From an uncultured Gemmatimonadota bacterium (GTDB lineage: Bacteria; Gemmatimonadota; Gemmatimonadetes; Gemmatimonadales; GWC2-71-9), in assembly GCA_946479825.1 (NCBI GenBank), contig CAMLHU010000158.1, positions 1-5,464 on the forward strand: a DNA stretch of 5,464 nt. Direction: 5' to 3'. Below are positions 1 to 5,464 of the stretch, one piece after another. The first letter of the stretch is position 1, and the number at the start of each line of letters is the position of its first letter. The notes beneath the pieces are model-generated. The model did no database searches. It was not told where the DNA came from and was given only the letters and a program-made list of their open reading frames with translations. Made by a program: the position numbers and the translations under genes.

Positions 1-499
1 CCTCCCGGTCGACCTGGGGACGATCCGCGGCTTCAAGACGCGCTTCCACCTGTACACGGTGCCGGGGCAGGTGTACTACAACGCCAGCCGCAAGCTCATC
101 CTCAAGGGCGTGGACGGCGTGGTGTTCGTCGCCGACAGCCAGATCGAGCGGATGGAGGCGAACATCGAGTCGATGCAGAACCTGTACGACAACATGTCGC
201 AGCAGGGGTACGACCTCACGAAGGTCCCCTTCGTGATCCAGTACAACAAGCGCGACCTCCCCAACGCCGCCCCGCTCGGCGAGCTCCAGGCCGCGCTCAA
301 CCCCGGCTGGCCGGTCGACGACCCGGCCCGCCAGCGGCTGGCCCCCGACCCGAACCACGAGGGCGAGTACCTCGTCTTCCAGCAGAACGGGCAGTGGATC
401 GAGCGCGCCCCGTACTACGAGGCGGTGGCGGTGACGGGCGACGGGGTCTTCGACACCCTCAAGGCCGTCAGCAAGCTCGTCCTCAAGACCCTCGGCTGA
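1..499 (+). CDS. mglA: MglA-type Ras-like GTPase, 5' end cut off by the window
   Basis: Small GTPase of the MglA family, the bacterial Ras-like switch that sets cell polarity and drives gliding or twitching motility in Myxococcus, acting at the inner face of the membrane at the leading pole. The reading frame is open from base 2, so about 165 residues are present. From memory of M. xanthus MglA, the window begins near its residue 60, so the P-loop and the catalytic arginine are missing. Visible are the MglA signature [16 protein letters not shown], where Thr replaces the usual Asp of the Ras DxxG motif, then [16 protein letters not shown], the guanine-specificity motif NKRD, and a C-terminal [13 protein letters not shown] stretch of about 32 extra residues (bases 302-415) sits before that last block. 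The pgsA start follows 12 bases after the stop, suggesting co-transcription. The GAP partner MglB is not visible and could lie upstream. Family assignment is very sure; a motility role in this organism is inferred. Confidence 0.95.
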   Translation, partial: LPVDLGTIRGFKTRFHLYTVPGQVYYNASRKLILKGVDGVVFVADSQIERMEANIESMQNLYDNMSQQGYDLTKVPFVIQYNKRDLPNAAPLGELQAALNPGWPVDDPARQRLAPDPNHEGEYLVFQQNGQWIERAPYYEAVAVTGDGVFDTLKAVSKLVLKTLG

Positions 500-511
500 C
501 GGGCCGGCGCG

Positions 512-1162
512 ATGTGGACGCTGCCGAACATCATCACGCTCGTCCGCATCGCGCTCACCCCCGTCATCGCCCTCCTGCCCTTCATCCAGGGCTACTGGCC
601 CAAGTTCATCGCCTTCCTCGTGTTCCTGATCGCCGCCGTGAGCGACGTCTGGGACGGCTGGCTCGCCCGCCGGCGCAAGGAAGTGACCGACCTCGGCAAG
701 CTGCTCGACCCCGTGGCCGACAAGCTCCTCCTCGTCGCCACCCTCCTCCCGATCTACTTCATCTCGCGCACCCGGCACGACCTCTACGACATCCCGCTCT
801 GGGGGAGCATCCCGCTCTGGGTCTGCCTCCTCCTGCTCGGCCGCGAGTTCGCGATGACCGCCTTCCGCCAGTGGGCCCGCCACCGCGGCGTCGTCATCCC
901 CGCCCAGGGCGTCGGCAAGTTCAAGACGGTGGTCCAGAACATCTTCATCGGCGCCACGATGCTCTGGTTCACCTACCGCGACGCCCGCAAGCCCCTCGGC
1001 TGGGGCGACAGCCCGTTCTGGCGGTTCTGGAACTCGTTCCACGGCTGGTTCGTGGCCATCACCCTTGGCGTCGCGCTGGTCCTCACCATCTCGTCGTTCA
1101 CCATCTACCTGGTCCGGAACCGCTCGCTGTTCATCACCTCCGAGCATCCGGCCAGGAAGTAG
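512..1162 (+). CDS. pgsA: CDP-diacylglycerol--glycerol-3-phosphate 3-phosphatidyltransferase
   Basis: Integral membrane enzyme that transfers the phosphatidyl group from CDP-diacylglycerol to sn-glycerol-3-phosphate, giving phosphatidylglycerophosphate and CMP, the committed step to phosphatidylglycerol and cardiolipin. The CDP-alcohol phosphotransferase signature D-x2-D-G-x2-A-R-x8-G-x3-D-x3-D is complete: Asp45, Asp48, Gly49, Ala52, Arg53, Gly62, Asp66, Asp70. The N-terminus MWTLPNIITLVRI is the usual PgsA opening and fixes the ATG. About six hydrophobic segments are seen, roughly residues 6-26, 32-46, 72-86, 98-112, 140-154 and 178-200. At 216 residues it is longer than the usual 180-200. 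The extra length lies in loops near residues 86-98 and 156-178, the second rich in Trp and Phe. There is no clear Shine-Dalgarno sequence. It lies 12 bases after mglA and 47 before cinA, probably in one operon. Another CDP-alcohol phosphotransferase such as phosphatidylserine synthase is much less likely given the N-terminus and the cinA neighbour. Confidence 0.95.
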   Translation: MWTLPNIITLVRIALTPVIALLPFIQGYWPKFIAFLVFLIAAVSDVWDGWLARRRKEVTDLGKLLDPVADKLLLVATLLPIYFISRTRHDLYDIPLWGSIPLWVCLLLLGREFAMTAFRQWARHRGVVIPAQGVGKFKTVVQNIFIGATMLWFTYRDARKPLGWGDSPFWRFWNSFHGWFVAITLGVALVLTISSFTIYLVRNRSLFITSEHPARK

Positions 1163-1209
1163 CCCCCGCCGGGCCACCGCGGCGCCGGCGCGCGGCCTCC
1201 GATCCCCCC

Positions 1210-2445
1210 ATGGACATCGAACTCGTCACCATCGGCACCGAGCTCCTCCTCGGGTTCACCGTGGACACCAACAGCGCCTTCGCGGGACAGGCGCTCGCGG
1301 CCCGCGGCGTCCGCGTGGTGCGCCGCACCTCGGTCCGCGACGAACCCCACGCCATCCGCGACGCCGTGCGCGAGGCGCTCGCCCGCACGGGCGTCGTCAT
1401 CACCACCGGCGGGCTCGGTCCCACCCGCGACGACATCAGCAAGAAGGTCGTCGCGGACCTGTTCGACGCCCCGCTCGAGTTCAACGACGGGCTCTGGGCC
1501 GCGATGGTGGAGCGCTACCGCCGCCTCGGGCGGGTGCCGGTGGACAGCAACCGGACCCAGGCCGAGGTGCCCCGCGGCGCCACCATCCTGCCCAACCGGT
1601 GGGGGAGCGCCTCGGGGCTCTGGCTCGAGGGGAAGCCGGGGGTCGCCATCCTCCTCCCGGGCGTGCCGCTCGAGATGCGGAACCTGATGGAGCACGAGGT
1701 GGTCCCGCGGCTGGCCGCGCGCACCGGGAACGGCTCGGTGATCCGCTCGCGCTCCCTCCGCACCGCGGCCATCGCCGAGGCGGTGCTCGCCGAACGGCTG
1801 GGCGAGATCGAGTCGGACATCGCGCCGCTCACGCTGGCCTACCTTCCCGACGCCACCGGCGTGGACCTGCGGCTCACCGCCTGGGACCTGGCCCCCGATG
1901 ATGCCGACCGGCGGCTCGCAGCCGCCGCGGAGCTGATCCGGGCCCGCGCCGGCGGCCACGTGTTCGGGGAAGGGAACGCGGACCTGGCGGCCGTGCTCCT
2001 CGAGGCGCTCCGACGCTCGAAGGTCCGGCTCGCGGTCGCCGAGTCGTGCACCGGCGGGCTGGTCGGCGGGCGGATCACCGCGATCCCCGGCAGCTCGGAC
2101 GTCTTCCTCGGCGCCACCGTGGCCTACGCCAACGCCGTGAAGACCGCCCAGCTCGACGTGGCGGCCGAGCTCATCGAACGGCACGGGGCGGTGAGCGAAG
2201 AGGTGGCCCGGGCGATGGCCCGCGGCGCCCGCGAGCGGTTCGGCGCCGAGGCGGCCGTGAGCGTCACCGGCATCGCGGGTCCGGACGGCGGCAGCGAGGC
2301 CAAGCCGGTCGGGACGGTCTGGTTCGGCGTCTCGGTGGGCGACCACGAGGAGACCGTGCGCTACGTCTTCCTTGGCGGGCGGGAGGAGATCCGGGCCCGC
2401 GCCGCGCAGATGGCGCTCTATCTCCTCTGGCGCCAGGTGCGCTGA
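1210..2445 (+). CDS. cinA: CinA family protein with NMN deamidase (PncC) domain
   Basis: Cytoplasmic two-domain CinA of 411 residues, the normal full length. Residues 1 to about 165 form the MoCF/CinA-N domain (COG1058), with the opening VTIGTELLLGFTVDTN and the motif TTGGLGPTRDD at 65-75; in studied homologues this domain has ADP-ribose/nucleotide pyrophosphatase activity. Residues about 258-408 form the PncC domain, which deamidates nicotinamide mononucleotide to nicotinate mononucleotide in pyridine nucleotide salvage. Its motifs are AESCTGG at 277-283 with the presumed catalytic Ser279, GSSDVFLGATVAYAN near 294-308, and SVTGIAGPDGG at 351-361. The ATG is chosen because the protein then begins exactly where the family does; the frame stays open far upstream through pgsA, but those residues are not CinA-like. 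No Shine-Dalgarno is visible. recA, the frequent downstream neighbour elsewhere, is absent. The name (competence/damage-inducible) is historical, so a competence role should not be assumed. Confidence 0.96.
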   Translation: MDIELVTIGTELLLGFTVDTNSAFAGQALAARGVRVVRRTSVRDEPHAIRDAVREALARTGVVITTGGLGPTRDDISKKVVADLFDAPLEFNDGLWAAMVERYRRLGRVPVDSNRTQAEVPRGATILPNRWGSASGLWLEGKPGVAILLPGVPLEMRNLMEHEVVPRLAARTGNGSVIRSRSLRTAAIAEAVLAERLGEIESDIAPLTLAYLPDATGVDLRLTAWDLAPDDADRRLAAAAELIRARAGGHVFGEGNADLAAVLLEALRRSKVRLAVAESCTGGLVGGRITAIPGSSDVFLGATVAYANAVKTAQLDVAAELIERHGAVSEEVARAMARGARERFGAEAAVSVTGIAGPDGGSEAKPVGTVWFGVSVGDHEETVRYVFLGGREEIRARAAQMALYLLWRQVR

Positions 2446-2488
2446 GCCCCGCACGCCCAGTCCCTGCCATACTGGCCTACCTTCCCGG

Positions 2489-2501
2489 GCACGCGACGTG
2501 C
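2489..2501. repeat. short inverted repeat in the grpE promoter spacer
   Basis: Perfect 5-base inverted repeat GCACG-CGA-CGTGC lying directly against the -10 hexamer, between it and the -35 region. Its right arm continues as CGTGCTA, which recurs at 2535-2541 just before the grpE start codon. The position is where a repressor would block RNA polymerase, so an operator is possible. It does not match CIRCE (HrcA) or HAIR (HspR). Such short G+C-rich repeats also arise by chance, so confidence is low. Confidence 0.3.
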
Positions 2502-2507
2502 TATACT
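2499..2507 (+). promoter_or_regulatory. extended -10 promoter for grpE-dnaJ
   Basis: TGCTATACT fits the extended -10 form TGnTATAAT, five of six in the hexamer plus the upstream TG. It stands out in a gene-free, otherwise G+C-rich gap after cinA. No good -35 hexamer is found at 16-18 bases upstream (the region reads TACCTT/ACCTTC), which is acceptable for extended -10 promoters. The predicted transcription start would be near 2513-2515, giving a leader of about 30 bases before grpE. It looks like a housekeeping sigma-70 promoter; it does not resemble the sigma-32 heat-shock consensus. Confidence 0.5.
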
Positions 2508-2542
2508 TCGGCCGTCACTCCGATCCTGTGAGAGCGTGCTAA

Positions 2543-3133
2543 GTGGCTGAAAAAGAAGAAGTTAACAAGTCATCTGCTCCCGGGGCCGACCTCGCGGCCG
2601 ACGCCCAGCGGGCCTCCGCGAGTGCCGACTCGGCGGGGATCGCCGGGCTCCCGCTCGAGCCGGCCGAAGGTGCCGGCCAGCGGCTCGAGGAGGAGATTGC
2701 CGAGCTGCGCGACCGTCACCTTCGCCTGGCGGCGGAGTACGACAATTTCCGGAAGCGCAGCACCCGTGAGCGTGCCGAGGCGGGCGACCGTGGCAAGGCC
2801 GAATTGCTCGGGCGGCTGCTCGACGTGCTCGACGACTTCGACCGGCTGGTGGACGGCGGCGGCGCCTCGCAGACCGTGGAGCAGCTCCACGAGGCCGTCG
2901 TGCTGACCGACAAGAAGCTCTGGCGCGAGCTCGAGCAGCTCGGGCTCGAGGCCATCGAGCCGACCGGCGCGCCGTTCAACCCGACGGAGCACGAGGCGAT
3001 CTCGACGGTGCCGGCGCCCGCCGCGGAGCGGGCCCACACCGTCGCGCAGACGTTCCAGATCGGCTATCGCCTGAAGGGGATCCTCCTCCGGCCGGCCCGC
3101 GTGGCGGTGTACGGCGAGCCGGTGCAGGCCTGA
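2543..3133 (+). CDS. grpE: GrpE, nucleotide exchange factor of DnaK
   Basis: Cytoplasmic co-chaperone that dimerises and drives ADP release from the Hsp70 DnaK, completing the DnaK-DnaJ folding cycle. The 196-residue product has the family layout: a disordered Ala/Glu-rich N-terminal tail (1-45), a long dimerising helix (about 46-105) with YDNFRKR at 66-72 and the [10 protein letters not shown] helix at 94-103, and a C-terminal beta head with [10 protein letters not shown] at 143-152 and [16 protein letters not shown] at 174-189. The start is GTG; an in-frame TAA directly precedes it (2540-2542), so it cannot begin further upstream, and a weak GAGAG lies 8 bases before it. The first dozen codons are unusually A-rich (GAAAAAGAAGAAG) for this genome, which probably keeps the initiation region unstructured. 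It has its own promoter and is followed after one base by dnaJ. dnaK and hrcA, often adjacent, are not here. Confidence 0.96.
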   Translation: MAEKEEVNKSSAPGADLAADAQRASASADSAGIAGLPLEPAEGAGQRLEEEIAELRDRHLRLAAEYDNFRKRSTRERAEAGDRGKAELLGRLLDVLDDFDRLVDGGGASQTVEQLHEAVVLTDKKLWRELEQLGLEAIEPTGAPFNPTEHEAISTVPAPAAERAHTVAQTFQIGYRLKGILLRPARVAVYGEPVQA

Positions 3134-3134
3134 C

Positions 3135-4217
3135 GTGGCGTCCAAGGATCTCTACCAGGTCCTGGGCGTCGGCGACACGGCCACGCCGGAGGAGATCAAG
3201 AAGGCCTACCGCCGGCTGGCCAAGCAGTACCATCCCGACGCCAACCCGAACAATCCGTCCGCCGCCGAGCGCTTCAAGGAGATCTCGGAGGCGCACGCCG
3301 TGCTGTCCGACGCGGAAAAGCGGAAACAGTACGACCGGATGCGGAAGTACGGCGCGTTCGACGGCCGTGGGCCCGGCACCGGGGCGCGGCGCGGGGCTGG
3401 GGCCCCGTCGGCCGACGAAGCGGGATTCGACTTCAGCGACTTTGGCGGCCTGGGCGACATCTTCTCGTCCATCTTCGGTCGCGGGCGGCGCGAGGAGTCG
3501 GCCGAGGCGATCGAGACCGTCGTCGAGATCCCGTTCCGTGTGGCGGCGCTCGGCGGGAAGGTGCCGGTCACGCTCACGGTCAACGAGCCGTGCGGCACCT
3601 GCCACGGGAGCGGCGGGGCGCCGGGGGCCAAGCTCACGACGTGCCCGGAGTGCAGCGGACGCGGTTCGGTGGTATTCGGCCAGGGCGGGTTCGCGGTCAG
3701 CCGGCCCTGTCCGCGGTGCCGGGGGCGGGGCAAGCTCGCCTCGGAGCCGTGTCCGACCTGCGGTGGCCAGGGGGAGGTTCGTACCGAGCGGCGGGTCAGT
3801 CTCACGGTCCCGGCGGGGACCGAGTCCGGGACCAAGGTGCGGCTCAAGGGACAGGGCCAGCCCTCGGCGCGCGGCGGGCCCGCCGGCGACCTGCTGGTGA
3901 CCTTTCAGGTCCAGCCCGACCGGTTCTTCACCCGCGACGGGCTCGACCTCCGGTGCGAGGTGCCGATCAACCTGGCCCAGGCCGTCTTCGGCACCCAGCT
4001 CCGCGTGCGGACGCTCGACGGCAAGAAGGTGCTGCTCAAGGTGCCGGCCGGCACCCAGCCGGGGCGCACCTTCCGGGTCAAGGGGTTGGGGCTCGAGAAG
4101 GGCGGGCGCAAGGGCGACCAGCTGATCACGGTGAACGTGACGCTGCCCGCGGAGCTCACGCCCGAGTCGAAGGCCCTGCTGGAGCAGTTCGCGGAGCAGA
4201 CCGGGATGCGGTACTGA
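3135..4217 (+). CDS. dnaJ: DnaJ, type I Hsp40 co-chaperone
   Basis: J-domain co-chaperone that delivers unfolded clients to DnaK and stimulates its ATPase. The 360-residue product has the J-domain at 4-70 with the essential HPD at 33-35, a short Gly-rich linker with a few Phe (about 73-118), then the client-binding domain interrupted by a zinc-binding region with all four CxxCxGxG repeats: CGTCHGSG 153-160, CPECSGRG 170-177, CPRCRGRG 192-199 and CPTCGGQG 206-213. The second beta domain spans about 260-340. All eight zinc cysteines are present, so it should be a functional type I DnaJ. Sequence around [10 protein letters not shown] and the C-terminal domains resembles actinobacterial DnaJ1 from memory. 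The GTG start follows the grpE stop by a single base with only a weak AGG six bases upstream, so translation is probably coupled to grpE. It converges on the minus-strand gene with three bases between stops. Confidence 0.96.
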   Translation: MASKDLYQVLGVGDTATPEEIKKAYRRLAKQYHPDANPNNPSAAERFKEISEAHAVLSDAEKRKQYDRMRKYGAFDGRGPGTGARRGAGAPSADEAGFDFSDFGGLGDIFSSIFGRGRREESAEAIETVVEIPFRVAALGGKVPVTLTVNEPCGTCHGSGGAPGAKLTTCPECSGRGSVVFGQGGFAVSRPCPRCRGRGKLASEPCPTCGGQGEVRTERRVSLTVPAGTESGTKVRLKGQGQPSARGGPAGDLLVTFQVQPDRFFTRDGLDLRCEVPINLAQAVFGTQLRVRTLDGKKVLLKVPAGTQPGRTFRVKGLGLEKGGRKGDQLITVNVTLPAELTPESKALLEQFAEQTGMRY

Positions 4218-4220
4218 GGA

Positions 4221-4625
4221 CTACCAGGTCCCGATTTCGACGTCGGGGCGGGGCGGGGGGCGACGGCGGGTGAGGCCGAGCAGGATGGAGGAGGCGAGGC
4301 TCACGATGAGCCCGCCCCAGAAGGCGGGCCAGAAGCCGCTGATCGTGAGTCCGAGCCCCCAGCGCGAGGACAGCCAGGCGGTGACGAGGAGCAGCACCGC
4401 GTTCACCACCAGCGTGAACAGGCCGAACGTGAGCAGGATGAGCGGGCAGGTGAGGACCGACAGCAGCGGCTTGAGCAGCGCGTTCACCAGCCCGAATACC
4501 GCCGCCACGAGGAACAGCCGCACGAACCCGCCGTCGGCGGTGGGGAAGTGGATCCCGGGAACGATCGAGATGGCCAGGAAGAGCGCCGCTGCGGTGACCA
4601 CCCAGCGGACCAGGAGCTCGCGCAT
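4221..4625 (-). CDS. YvlD-like small membrane protein (phage holin 4 superfamily)
   Basis: A 134-residue integral membrane protein of the YvlD / Phage_holin_4_2 family (Pfam PF04020). Four hydrophobic segments are visible at about 5-23, 34-54, 58-85 and 95-117. The family hallmark is seen as FGLVNALLKPLL at 44-55 followed by LTFGLFTLVVNA at 65-76. Despite the family name these are chromosomal proteins of unknown function found in ordinary bacterial genomes; no lysis gene or other phage gene is nearby, so a holin role is not supported. The C-terminus is an Arg/Pro-rich tail (RRRPPPRPD), beyond the usual 110-120 residues. Its ATG shares one base with the mnmA stop (TGATG), pointing to translational coupling and co-transcription with mnmA. 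Its stop lies three bases from the dnaJ stop on the other strand. Confidence 0.88.
   Translation of the reverse strand: MRELLVRWVVTAAALFLAISIVPGIHFPTADGGFVRLFLVAAVFGLVNALLKPLLSVLTCPLILLTFGLFTLVVNAVLLLVTAWLSSRWGLGLTISGFWPAFWGGLIVSLASSILLGLTRRRPPPRPDVEIGTW
4245..4270 (+). other. potential G-quadruplex run downstream of dnaJ
   Basis: On the plus strand four G-runs of 4, 4, 6 and 3 bases are separated by loops of 1, 1 and 7 bases, fitting the G3+N1-7 quadruplex pattern. It starts 28 bases after the dnaJ stop, so it would lie in the 3' untranslated part of the grpE-dnaJ mRNA. On the opposite strand it encodes the Arg/Pro-rich tail of the YvlD-like protein, which may be the sole reason it exists. 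No U-tract terminator is visible in the convergent region. Confidence 0.4.
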
Positions 4626-5464
4626 CAGCGGATGACGCCGCCGCCGAGGAGCCGGCCGCCCTCGCCGTAGAGGACGCCCGACTGGCCGGGCGTGATCGCC
4701 CGGACCGGGGTGGCGAGGGCGAGGGTGAGGGAGTCGTCGCTGCGGCCGATGACCGTCGCCGGGGCCGCGGCGGCCCGGTAGCGGATCTGGACGGCGCAGG
4801 TGTCGCCCGGCGCGAGGGGCGCCGCCAGCCAATTGACCTCGTCGAGCACCACCCGGTGTCCGGCGAGGTCGTCTTCGTTGCCCACCACCACTTCGCGGGT
4901 CTCGGGGCGGATGGCGACGACGTAGCGCGGGGCGCCGGCCCCGCCCGGGAGCCCGCGGCGCTGGCCGATGGTGTAGCGGGCGTAGCCCTGGTGCTCCCCG
5001 ATCCGCTCGCCGCCCACGGTGACGAGCGGCCCCGGGGTGAGCGCCGGGTCGTCGGCCGGGAGGTGCTGCTCGAGCACGCTCACGTAGTCGTCGTTCGGGA
5101 CGAAGCAGATCTCGACCGACTCCGGCTTGTCCGCGGTCACGAGGCCGAGCTGCCGGGCGTACGCCCGGGTCTCCGGCTTGGTGAGCGTCCCGACGGGCGT
5201 GAGCATCCGTCCCACGACGGCGCGGTCGATCCCCCAGAGGAAGTAGCTCTGGTCCTTGGCCGGGTCGCTGCCGCGGTAGAGCGCGCCGTCGCGCGCCACG
5301 GCGTAATGGCCGGTCGCGATCCAGGCGCAGTCGAGGGCGTCGGCGTGGGCCAGCAGGTCGCGGAACTTGGTGAAGGAGTTGCACCGGACGCAGGGGATCG
5401 GGGTCCGCCCCTGGCGGTACTCCTGCACGAAGTTCTGGATGACGTGGAGGTTGAACCGGTCCTC
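4625..5464 (-). CDS. mnmA: tRNA-specific 2-thiouridylase MnmA, 5' end cut off by the window
   Basis: Cytoplasmic enzyme that adenylates and then thiolates C2 of the wobble uridine (U34) in the Lys, Glu and Gln tRNAs, using sulfur relayed from a cysteine desulfurase. The frame is open to the last base, leaving 279 residues of about 355-360; roughly the first 75, including the SGGxDS ATP-binding loop, are missing. Visible in the fragment are GRTPIPCVRCN with Cys25 and Cys28, ATGHYA near 50-55, KDQSYFLW at 70-77, EICFVPNDDY with the second catalytic cysteine Cys120, GQRRGL at 167-172, and a C-terminal beta domain ending in PGQSGVLYGEGGRLLGGGVI. Cys28 and Cys120 align with the E. coli catalytic pair Cys102/Cys199. 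Cys25 stands where E. coli has Asp99. The stop overlaps the start of the downstream YvlD-like gene by one base. The true start and promoter are outside the window. Confidence 0.96.
   Translation of the reverse strand, partial: EDRFNLHVIQNFVQEYRQGRTPIPCVRCNSFTKFRDLLAHADALDCAWIATGHYAVARDGALYRGSDPAKDQSYFLWGIDRAVVGRMLTPVGTLTKPETRAYARQLGLVTADKPESVEICFVPNDDYVSVLEQHLPADDPALTPGPLVTVGGERIGEHQGYARYTIGQRRGLPGGAGAPRYVVAIRPETREVVVGNEDDLAGHRVVLDEVNWLAAPLAPGDTCAVQIRYRAAAAPATVIGRSDDSLTLALATPVRAITPGQSGVLYGEGGRLLGGGVIR

Noticed and set aside
1167..1190. Hairpin CGCCGG...CCGGCG between pgsA and cinA as an intrinsic terminator
   Set aside because: It has a 6-base stem with a 12-base loop and no following T-tract; such pairs are expected by chance in this composition, and pgsA-cinA look co-transcribed.
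394..1209. In-frame open extension upstream of cinA overlapping mglA and pgsA
   Set aside because: The translation is Arg/Pro/His-rich low-complexity of the kind seen when G+C-rich genes are read out of frame, and CinA homology begins exactly at the ATG at 1210.
1105..2454. Long minus-strand open frame (449 codons) opposite cinA
   Set aside because: Stop codons are rare in all frames at this G+C content; the product has no recognisable motif and cinA on the other strand is certain.
2534..2542. Calling a true CIRCE/HrcA operator
   Set aside because: Only the right half matches; the expected left half at 2516-2524 matches one base of nine, and the CACTC present has the wrong spacing.
4221..4625. 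Phage holin, hence prophage remnant
   Set aside because: The family name is historical; the gene is a chromosomal YvlD-like protein coupled to mnmA with no other phage gene near.
4626..5384. Minus-strand open frame running through mnmA into the YvlD-like gene, suggesting a fusion
   Set aside because: The upstream part is an out-of-frame reading of mnmA (Arg/Pro-rich); the real protein begins at the ATG at 4625, where the family begins.
5426..5428. GTG as the start of mnmA
   Set aside because: The frame continues upstream to the window edge with typical MnmA sequence (EDRFNLHVIQNF), so this is an internal valine and the gene is truncated by the window.

Overview
This is a high-GC (about 70% by eye) stretch of bacterial chromosome holding seven tightly packed protein-coding genes. 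Two are cut by the window edges. I see no RNA gene, insertion sequence, CRISPR array, phage module or accessory island. The gene content is core housekeeping. An MglA-type small GTPase, an actinobacterial-DnaJ1-like DnaJ, G/C-ending codons and almost no Shine-Dalgarno sequences suggest a deep-branching high-GC bacterium. Gemmatimonadota is my best guess, with Myxococcota-like or related phyla as alternatives. This is inference from protein style, not a database match.

Left part, plus strand (1-2445): the C-terminal part of mglA (polarity/gliding Ras-like GTPase) is followed after 12 bases by pgsA (phosphatidylglycerophosphate synthase, membrane lipid synthesis). After 47 more bases comes cinA (N-terminal MoCF/CinA domain plus C-terminal NMN deamidase domain, pyridine nucleotide salvage). 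The spacing suggests one transcription unit starting upstream of the window. The pgsA-cinA pairing is common in bacteria.

Middle, plus strand (2446-4217): a 97-base gap holds a good extended -10 promoter (TGCTATACT), a small inverted repeat in its spacer and a partial CIRCE-like half-site. It is followed by grpE and dnaJ, separated by one base. These encode the nucleotide-exchange factor and J-domain partner of the Hsp70 DnaK; dnaK and hrcA themselves are not in the window.

Right part, minus strand (4221-5464): mnmA (tRNA U34 2-thiolation, N-terminus cut by the window edge) overlaps by one base (TGATG) a small four-helix membrane protein of the YvlD / phage holin 4 superfamily. That small gene converges on dnaJ with only three bases between stop codons, and a G-quadruplex-capable run lies just beyond the dnaJ stop.

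I do not see an undescribed system here. The points most worth a second look are a roughly 32-residue insertion in MglA, the regulatory DNA before grpE, the three-cysteine MnmA active site, and the G-rich run between the convergent genes.
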